NCBI GenBank assembly: GCA_012064385.1
Contig: QRDG01001534.1
Location: forward strand, 62,001-126,000
Source of the DNA: Puccinellia tenuiflora
Lineage: Eukaryota > Streptophyta > Magnoliopsida > Poales > Poaceae
Direction: 5' to 3'
Length of the DNA stretch: 64,000 nt
Below, piece by piece: positions 56,486 through 64,000 of this stretch (positions within the stretch are counted from its first letter, which is position 1; each line of letters opens with the position of its first letter). Position numbers and translations under genes: made by a program. The notes under the pieces are model-generated. The model ran no database searches and was not told the DNA's origin. It saw only the letters and a program-made list of their open reading frames with translations.

Positions 56486-57709
56486 TCGTCCTCGACGAGC
56501 AATTTTTTGCATCAAGGGAGAGCCTCGCGCCTTCATCCTCCACGAGGAAAAATTTCGGGCTCCCCTCTCTACTACACGCTGTCGCGGTCCGTTCGAGAAG
56601 ACTCCCAAGCCACCGCGCCTCGGCAAGGTGACTTGTTCAAGCACCATGCCTTGGCGAGGTGGATCCCCATGCCCGCCATGGTGGACCGCAGGCTCTACAA
56701 GCCACCCCCGCATAGGGGCCCCTCTGAGCTCTCTCTACATGCGTCGCCCCGGGCACGCCCCCTCGAGAGTCTCAGCCACAGCATGTGGAACCCCATGCCT
56801 GACATGGCGGATTTTTTGTGTTTCTGGCCACGCCAATGTAATGAACCTCTGTTTCAGGTCACTTTGAACCTTTGCGCTTCGCGCCAGCATATGTTGTTGC
56901 TTTGGTAAGCTTTTATGTTGTGGCTGTTTTATCCTTGCTCGTATGATCCCTCCTGTGTATTTCACGAGTGGGGGCTAGCATGGTGCCATGCCACGGGAGC
57001 ACCCCGGCAGCACCTCAAACCCAAGGGATCCGAGCTCTGAACTCACGGGTCAGTTTTCATGCATGTCAACTCCTAAGGAGCTCTGAACTCATGAGCCGGC
57101 TCCCGTGCACGTCAACTCACCAAGGACCTTGGTGCCTGTTCTCCTCGCGAGACACACATGAAGGAACCTACGAGCGCGCATAAGTTATCTAGCTATGTAT
57201 TGCTTGTGGGTACGCCTATCTGTCAAAACGCAGGAAACAGGCCCAAAACACCTCGTCAGGGAACCGACACCCTCTCCAAGACGAAAACACCTCGCCAGAG
57301 GACCAATATCCTCTCCAAGGCAAAACGCCTCGCGAAGCTAAGTCCTAACACTTGGTTAATTTTCCCTCGCTGGTTTTCACCCCTCGAGCCTCTTTTCTCT
57401 CTCCTGTGCCTCATGGGCTGCTTGCGCGTTGAAGGGGAGCCCCAAGCATCGCGACTTGGAGGCTCTTACCTCTTGAGGCCTCACGCACCCCCCGGCCTTG
57501 TGGAGCCCTGACTCTCGCATACCGAAGCGGCGGTGGTGTAGCGCTAAGAGAGGGTCCTAAGACGCAGAGCGAAAAAGACATGAAAGGGAAGACAAAAGCC
57601 TCACGAGGGATGTTCACCAAGCAAACAAAGATAAAGACAAGTCTTTACAAGGCTATTACAATTAAATGCTAAGATAAATTCGTGCCTCTGCACGTCCAGA
57701 TACAGGAGT
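56486..57709. other. Convergent spacer between Tat pol and the antisense gene
   Basis: 1.2 kb without recognisable genes. Near 57250-57340 are repeated ACACCTCGCCAGAGGACC-like units (CTCGCGAAG, CTCGTCAGG), related in style to the CTCGCGAGGG units of the LTR. Transcription from both sides would end here. Confidence 0.55.
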
Positions 57710-60700
57710 TCAGGCCGTCGCGCCCCCCGAGGTGCCTGCCTTGTCCATGGCGGTCTCCGCCTCCTCCTCCAGAGTATCCTCCTCGCCGTCGCCTTCATCC
57801 TCATCGACCACGACTTGGTCGAATTTCTTGGCGTACGCATCGGCGGCTTCTCGCGCCTTCTTGCTGACGTCGACCGGCGCCGTCACGGCCCCGAGGTCGA
57901 GCGAGGGCTGGAGCTTCACGAGGTTGCTGAAGATGCGGCTGGTGGCGAGGACGAGGAGATCGCGGCTCTCCTCCACGATGCGCTCATCAAAGCTCTTCGC
58001 CACCTCCTCAAGCTTCTCAAGGAACTGCTCGAAGAAGAGGGGAACTTCGATCCTCAGATCACCCCCGACCGCGCGCGCGCGGTTCACCAAGCTTTGGAGA
58101 ATGCCCTGGCGCTGGCGCGTCATGGACCGGCCAATCTGGCGCTAGTCCCGTGCCTGCTCCGCGAGATCCGCGGCCGGCCCCACCTGCTATCGGAGCTCGT
58201 CCAGCTCTCTCTCCAGGGTGATGGCGTTCCCCTCTGCGCGAGTCTGGGCGTCCCTCGCGTGCTCGAGGCAGGAGGCCATCCGCTTCTCCTCCAGCTCGAG
58301 CTCCTTGATGCGGTCTTGGAACTCCTTGCGCTTGGACTTGAAGCGGTCCTCCTGCTTCGTGACTTTCTCCTCATAATCCTTGGCAAGGCTTTCGCGGACA
58401 AGCTTGACCTTGAGGTCAGCCTCATCCTGGATTCATTTCCGCTTCACCTCGAAGTCGGCGTTGGCCTTCTCGTGGCGCTCCGTGTAGGTGGCCTCGTTCT
58501 GGGCCACCAGGCCCTCGCGCTCCTACAGCTGCCCCTCGCGGGTGGCCTGGGCCTCCTCGAGCAGCTGGACCTGCTCCTCGCGCTGGCGCAGCTCCTTCTC
58601 GTGGAGGGAGAGCTCTCCCTCGCGTCGCGCCAGCTCCGCCTCGCGCGGCGCCAGCTGCCCCTCGCGAGCATCCAGCAGCTCGCGGAGCTCTTTCAAGCTG
58701 GCCCTTGCGACCTCGGAGTCAGCAGCGAATTTCTGCTCCGCGGCCGCTAGCTCCTCGTGCTTGGAGGCGGTCTCCATCTCGAGCGTTTCTATGGCGGCGT
58801 CCAGCTGGTCCATCACCTCCTACGCCTCCCGCTTGACGCTGTCGCGGGTCTCTTTGGCGAAGTGAAGGGCCTCTCGGTGCTCCGCCTGGGCCGCCGCGTC
58901 CTGCCGGCGGCACATCTCCACCCTCTCGTGAAGGAGGGCCCAGGCCTCGCTAAGCCTTGTCCTTTCCTCCGCTAGGGCGAGCTCTTCTTCGGTGAGCTGC
59001 TCCTCCAGCTCGTCGAGCGTCCGCCGCGCCTGGTTGAGGATGACTCGGCGACGAATTGCTTGGCGCCGCGGCTCCTGCAGCGCCAAGGTCCCCGCACCGT
59101 TGCTGGGTGCGGAGTCCTCGATCCTTGTCGAGGCGCCCAGGGCCTCCTGCCTCGGGCTCGCGGCCGCCTCTGGTGCGGCCCGGGGGCTCGTGGGGGCGCC
59201 TCCCTCGGCACCCGCTTCGGTTGCCCTCTGGGGGCTGGGCGTCCTCTCGCGCTCAGCTCCGACGCCTATGGGCTCCGGAGGTGCCTCCGCCTCCTGCTCC
59301 TCAGGGGCGCTTCCTGCCCCTTCCGTGACGGCCGCGTCCTCCATGGTCTGGGGCGCATCGGCCCCTCGTGAGGGAGCCTCCTCCTCCTCTGGGGGCGGCT
59401 CCATGACGATTTCCTCGTCCACCCTCTCCTCCTCCGTCTCGAGCCGGACGGGAGGAGTGGCCGTCCTAGTTGGCGATGGCGGCGCCACCTCCTCTGTCAC
59501 CTCCTCCACGCGGTGCTCCACCACGGGAGGAGTCGCCGCCCGAGCCGATGACGGCGCGGCCTCTTCAGTCACCTCCTCCGCGCGGTGCTCCGCCACGGGA
59601 GGAGTTGCCGCACGAACTGGTGACGGCGCCACCTCTTCAACCACCACCTCCACGCAGTGCTCGCCCGTGGGAGGAATAGCTGCCTGCCACGGCTCGTCAG
59701 CCGCAGGTGTCTCCGCGGCGACGCTGGCGGCCTCTCCAAGCTTGCGGAGCCGCCGCCTCTTTGGCTCGGCAGGTTGCCTGAAAGAAAGACAAGTAGAAGA
59801 TCCTTCAAGAGGATTTTCTAGAAGCAAAATGATAAAAGAAAAAGAAGAGTCGAGGCCTACTCGTCAGCCATAAGCCACACCCTCTTCTTCGCCTTGGGCG
59901 GCTGGGTGTTGCTTGCTCCGGCCTCCTCTTGAGGCGCCCCTACCTCCACGAGAGGAGCGTTTCTCGCGGTCGCGGCCCTCCTGTCGTGGATGGCCTTGGA
60001 GCAGGGCTCGCAGCGTCCTCCCCCGCCGCCGCTCGTCTCCTCCTCCTCTCCGACGCGTTGGGAGCGGGCGACGCGGAAGGCACCCTCCTCATCGCTGGAG
60101 GAGAGCACCTGGAGGTCCACCTCGGCAGGAGCGCTCCTTGAGGAGCCGGCGGAGCCTCTCGAGGGGTCGGCGCCTCTCGAGGCCTCGCCCTCGCCAACGG
60201 GGTCAGCGTCTCTCGAGGCCTCGTCCTCGCCGAGGGGATCTGCGCCTCTCGAGGCCTCTTCCTCGACAGACTCTTCGGCCTCCTCCGGCTCCGGAGACTC
60301 GTCCATGTACTCCGGCTCCGCCGCCCACGGGTTAGGACGAGGCCCGCGGTGCCCTGCGGGCACTATTCCCCACTCGTCGAACACCAGCATGCACCGGCGT
60401 TGCGCTTCAATGCTCTCCTCGGCAAAGCTGATGAGTGGCCGGGCCTCGTCGTTGGTAGGAGATGGGATCTCCGTCGTCGCAAAGAGGACCCCCATGATCT
60501 GGCGTAGCACCTCAGGTGCGAAGCCGTCCAAACTCAGCTGCATCGCGTCCTCCTTGCCTGTGTACCGCCACACCAGCTCAGAGTGCCACTGGAGGGGGGC
60601 GATCCGGTGCCTCGTGAAATCTCTTGCTACCATCTGGCCGGTGACCCCGGCCAGGCGGATGCGCCGGATGCACTCGTACACCACGTCAAGCCTCTGGCCC

Positions 60701-61365
60701 CTGAAGTCTGCGCTCGCCCAGCGCGCCCACTTCCTCGGGGGGGCCTCGGGCACCTCCAAGAGAGGGTTTGTCTTCTTGGTGTCGACAAAGAGCCACTTCT
60801 TGCGGAAGTCCTCCACCTTCTTCGTCACCTTGGTGATGGCGTTCTCACCGCACCAAGCGATGGGAATGTAATTCTCACTCCTGGCGGCGGCGATGCGGAA
60901 GGAGACGCAGCCGAGCCGCTCGCCGGAGGCGGTGTTCCGAAGGGAGTAGAAGCTACAGAAGAGCGCCACTGAGGGACGGATGCCAATGTAGGCCTCGCAG
61001 AGGTGGGCGAAGATGGCAAGGATAAGAATGGAGTTGGGGTGGAGGTGAAGAAGTTGGATTTGGTACACCTCCAGAATCGCCAGAAGGAACTCAGAAAAGG
61101 GAGGAACAAGGTCGGCGTAAAGGGTATGGATGAAGATGGGGTAGAACCCCTCGGTGAGCCTGCTGCCGGACGGTCTCATCTCGGTGGCGCCGTGCTCGTT
61201 GGTGCCCGCTGCCGCCATCTGGCGCACCTTTGCTATCGCCACCGCGTTGACGCGGGTCAGAGGCAGCGCCTCCTCGAGGGCGGCACCGCGCGCCACCGCC
61301 GCGGACGTGCCGGCCCGCATCGCCGCCTTGCCCTTCGGGTCGGTGTTAGCTTTCTTGGGAGCCAT
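57710..61365 (-). pseudogene. Antisense gene of the Tat element (gypsy-type Transposase_28-like plus coiled-coil), broken
   Basis: Start at 61365 (ACCAATGGCT). Exon 1 61365-59861 is open (501 codons) with a domain like PF04195, putative gypsy type transposon: VPPFSEFLLAILEVYQIQLL, LHPNSILILAIFAHLCEAYI, ENYIPIAWCGENAI, then an acidic/Ser-rich linker. The intron 59860-59778 (83 bp, GTAGGC...TTTCAG) joins in phase; exon 2 continues in one frame to 57710 with Ala/Glu/Pro-rich repeats (APSSARAATPPV-like), a long coiled-coil and an acidic end (VDEDEGDGEEDTLEEEAE). About 1190 residues in all, but in-frame stops at 58820, 58523 and three more before 58140 break it. Function unknown; Tat elements such as Grande are known to carry antisense ORFs here. 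Plus-strand ORFs over it are shadows. Confidence 0.75.
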
Positions 61366-61681
61366 TGGTCGCCGGAGAAGGAGACGAAGACCCTGGAGTT
61401 GGAGTCCTCTGGGAAGAAGAAGATGTTTTGGAGGCGTTGGGAGAAGAGTGCGGAGGAGTTATGGGAGAAGTGAGGGGCGCAGCCTGCACACCTAGGCTTT
61501 ATTGACCGGCCCCGAGTTGTGGCGGGCCCCGCCACGTCGCCCGTTGAAGCCGAGGAGATCGTGGCCGCGGGCGCAACCGCTGCGCCCCATGTGTCATGGC
61601 CCCTGGCAGGCACCGTTGGGACCTCGATGCTTCGCCTTCATCCATGGGCCTCGGCGTGCCCATCGCAGGCCCGGGGGCTAC
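61366..61681 (-). promoter_or_regulatory. Upstream region of the antisense gene and end of the Tat internal domain
   Basis: About 316 bp between the antisense ATG and the 3' LTR, GC-rich, with no TATA box that I can defend. On plus, GGCCCGGGGGCTAC (61668-61681) precedes the LTR as a weak polypurine tract. Confidence 0.4.
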
Positions 61682-62737
61682 TGTCAGCACAGTGGAAACC
61701 AGGGTACCATGGGCCAGCCTGCCAGGGCCCACAAGATTTTTCATAAGATTTCGCTAAGGACCAGGCTCTCCAAGCCTGGCGAGCTTCGCGAGGGACCTTT
61801 TCTCCTCGCCGAGGGTTTTCTCCCTTGGCGAGGGACCTCTCCTTGAGAGGGCGTCTCGGACGCCACCAACAATTCTGCTAAGGGCCAAGCCGAAAGGCTC
61901 GGCGAGGCCTTTGCTTCGCAAGGCTTCCTTCCTCTCGAAGCCAGCTATGCCTCCGCGGCAGAGCGCACATGGGTTCTGTGCCCATGTGCAGAGTGACGAC
62001 CGCGCCAGCGCGTGGTGACAGCAGCGCCGCAGTTGCCGTTTCCATGTATAAAGCGGTCAACAAAGCGGCACCAAGCAAAGCGGACAACGAGTATTGCCGC
62101 TTTGGTGATAAGGGAACCATCTGCGGCTACCCTCCAAGGACGACGTCACCGCGGGACCCATCTCGCCTTCTGCAGCGCCAGCCCACCGTCCTGGTTGGCC
62201 GGTGGCCCCTTTTCAGCTTTGGTGACGCCGCTCCCCTGTCGTGGACCGCGTTCATGGCCTTCACCATTATGGTGGACTCTACCTTTTTGGTGCACCGCGC
62301 CTCCTCCTTCGTCGCCATGTGGTAGCCCTTCCCGCCAAGATGTTTTGGGGAAGAGGCCCGAGACGCCTATAAAAGGAGGAGGAGCCCGTTCGGGCAAAGG
62401 GTTCGAAAGTTCAGACTCTGATAGGTTCACAAGCCCAAACCCTAGATCTGAGGTTAGCAGTAGCCATTGTTAGCCACTCAGAGCTCGCCAAGCTCGCCCT
62501 GTACTGAAAACCTCTCCAAGCAAGTGCAATACAACTCGAGGCAGGACGTAGGGGTTTTACCTCACCTAGAGGGCCCTGAAACTGGGTAATACCACGCGTT
62601 CCTCTCTGCAGTGCTTCCCCGCAGCGATCCAGGCGAGCACCATCGTCGAGGCACGTTGAGGGTTGTTTGATTCCGTATTCAGCCCCTTACTCGATCCTTC
62701 ATGAGACACACCCAGTTCCTGGGGCAGTTCTCCGACA
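61682..62737 (+). repeat. 3' LTR of the Tat element
   Basis: 1056 bp, TGTCAGCAC...TCCGACA, TATA box at 62368-62376. CTTTT follows. An 118-aa frame present in both LTRs (61969 here, 37860 there) overlaps U3 and is not called as a gene. Confidence 0.93.
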
Positions 62738-63150
62738 CTTTTTGGCCTTCCAAACCTCCATTATTGTTCTCTTTGCCATAACATCATGGTGCCAAAGCCA
62801 CTTCTTACTTGCACTAGTTGAGTAGACTTCGAAACAGTTGATTTGTGAAGTAAATGGATTAGGACACTTGATTTGAGCTTGGCTATTCCATAAATAACTA
62901 ATTAGATGCTTTGAATAATGATTGATACTTTACATTGGAGACATAATTTGCAATTCTTCTTTCTAAACCTTATGTATGGTTCCATGTCTCCAATGCACTT
63001 ATTCATGAAAAGTTTCTAGCATTTGTTAGCTAGCATTTGTTAATCATTGTTTGCTTAATGTCAACTATAGACAATTGTTTTGGATCACCTTACTCACATC
63101 TTGTGCTGATCAAGATTATGTTGGTTGCATGTCGAGGACGAGTAGGAGTT
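62738..63150 (+). other. Gypsy B internal region, right part
   Basis: About 410 bp after the Tat target duplication, AT-rich and non-coding, leading to the polypurine tract. Ends with GTCGAGGACGAGTAGGAGTT, very like the sequence before the gypsy A polypurine tract. Confidence 0.8.
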
Positions 63151-63164
63151 AAGCTTGGGGATGC
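63151..63164 (+). other. Polypurine tract of gypsy B
   Basis: AAGCTTGGGGATGC directly precedes the 3' LTR; identical to the gypsy A tract except for the last base. Confidence 0.85.
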
Positions 63165-64000
63165 TGATACGTCTCAAACGTATCTATAATTTTTGAGTGA
63201 TCCATGCTTGTTTTATGTCATTGTCACATGTTTTTGCCATCTTGTTATACCATTTTAAGGCATTTTATTGGACTAACCTATTGACAAGATGCCCAGTGCC
63301 AGTTCCCTGTTTTTGTGCTGTTTTTGTTGCAGAAAGTTACTTCTGCAAATATTCTCGGAATTGGACGAAAATTTACGGAGATTTTTTATTGAGGAAATAA
63401 AGACCGGAGCCAGAAGGGCGACCCCGGGAGGGACCCACAGGCCAGGGGCGGGTCCCACCCACGGGCCAGGGGGAGGCCGCGGCCACAGGTCGCCCCTGCC
63501 CTGTGGGGCACCCCTCGGCCGCCTCCGACGCCTATAAAATCACATCCGACGAAAAAACCCTAATCCCCGAAGGATTTTCCCAAATACGCAACAAAGCTCT
63601 GCCGCCATCGTCGACAAGTTTTGGGGGTTCAGAAGGTCCTGTTCCGGCACCCTGCCGGGACGGGGATCGACCACCGGAGCCATCTCCATCAACGTCGCTG
63701 CTTCCCGCGATGAGGAGGGAGTAGTCTCTCACCGGGGCTAAGGCTTATACAAGTAGCTATGTGGTTATCTCTCTCTCCCATGATGTGATCCTCGTTGTGA
63801 TCATGAGTTTTGTTAGTGTAGTTGAATACATGATGTTTCCCTATGTGTAATGGATATGATGTTGCTCAAGTGGTGTTATTTAGTACAATTTCCGGAGCCA
63901 CCGGTGTGATCATGGTACCTCGGTGACAGGATGGGTGCCGTGTGTGACTCTATGGATAATCGATTGGAAGGATCTTCATCATGAGTTTGTTCTTTATTAT
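63165..64000 (+). repeat. 3' LTR of gypsy B (first 836 bp)
   Basis: Matches 31029-31860. TATA box TATAAAAT near 63533. It continues past the window; the target duplication ATATC and the rest of CACTA ORF2 should lie beyond. Confidence 0.93.

Larger units (their letters stand above)
37557..62737 (+). mobile_element. Tat-type gypsy retrotransposon, TSD CTTTT, split by a nested Copia
   Basis: LTRs 37557-38635 and 61682-62737 start TGTCGG or TGTCAG and end CCGACA. CTTTT flanks both ends (37552-37556, 62738-62742). Order on plus: gag, protease, RT, RNase H, second RNase H, integrase; then a long antisense gene before the 3' LTR. Gag and pol share one frame, as in Tat elements. Without the 11.9-kb Copia it is about 13.2 kb. 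Both genes carry several stops and shifts. LTRs differ by about 3% by eye. Confidence 0.93.
31029..64000 (+). mobile_element. Pol-less gypsy-type element (gypsy B), split by the Tat insertion, 3' end outside the window
   Basis: 5' LTR 31029-32536, gag-like frame, conserved hairpin motif and polypurine tract, with the 3' LTR beginning at 63165. Internal sequence is 32537-37556 and 62738-63164, so about 5.4 kb once the 25.2-kb Tat insertion is removed. No pol genes. The left flank is ATATC (31024-31028); its duplicate should follow the 3' LTR beyond the window. Over the 836 bp of 3' LTR visible, I count about 36 differences from the 5' LTR (about 4%). Confidence 0.93.

Noticed and set aside
57815..59873. 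Long plus-strand ORFs (311, 293 codons) over the antisense gene
   Set aside because: They are GC-rich mirror frames of the minus-strand coiled-coil gene: low complexity, no domain, and the minus frame has a phased intron and a recognisable domain.

Overview
The window is plant genomic DNA made almost entirely of transposable elements inserted into one another; I see no host gene. The mix points to a large-genome grass, most likely Triticeae: a Stowaway MITE, a CACTA body with grass-type accroutrements (Ptta/En/Spm-family ORF2), a PIF/Harbinger element, initiator-Met-primed Copia elements of Sirevirus type, tRNA-Asp-primed gypsy elements without pol, and a Tat-type gypsy with an antisense gene. 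The species is an inference, and I assign no database family names because that needs a search.

Layout. (1) 1-11861 plus 17697-17737: a Copia element without pol, arranged LTR / internal / LTR / start of a second internal region. The first LTR lacks only its first five bases, and a Stowaway MITE sits in the internal region. (2) 11862-17696: a PIF/Harbinger transposon (TSD TGA) in the second internal copy. It has an intact two-exon Myb/SANT-like ORF1 and a broken DDE transposase, and it carries a solo LTR (11928-13666, TSD ACGAC). (3) 17738-31028: part of a CACTA element: C-terminal end of its transposase, a separate intact 178-aa ORF with its own TATA box, hairpin repeats and a broken ORF2. 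It is split by a complete pol-less gypsy element (20373-28125, TSD CCGTC, here called gypsy A). (4) 31029-64000: a second pol-less gypsy element (gypsy B) whose 3' LTR runs off the window. (5) 37557-62737: a Tat-type gypsy (TSD CTTTT) inside gypsy B, with gag-pol on plus and a long antisense gene on minus, all disabled. (6) 40575-52513: a very young Copia element inside the Tat pol gene, on the minus strand (TSD TGCTC), with open gag and pol and an extra intron-containing gene between pol and the 3' LTR.

The nesting order agrees with LTR divergence counted by eye: gypsy B about 4%, the Tat element inside it about 3%, and the Copia inside that only 3 differences in 1287 bp.

How the parts work together: only the nested Copia looks capable of encoding its own gag, protease, integrase and reverse transcriptase. 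The pol-less elements keep cis signals (PBS, polypurine tract, LTR promoters) and a gag-like frame, so they would have depended on partners in trans. The strongest leads are the spliced accessory gene of the nested Copia with an LTR-like promoter of its own, the antisense gene of the Tat element, and a short hairpin-rich motif found just after the gag-like frame in two gypsy families with different LTRs.
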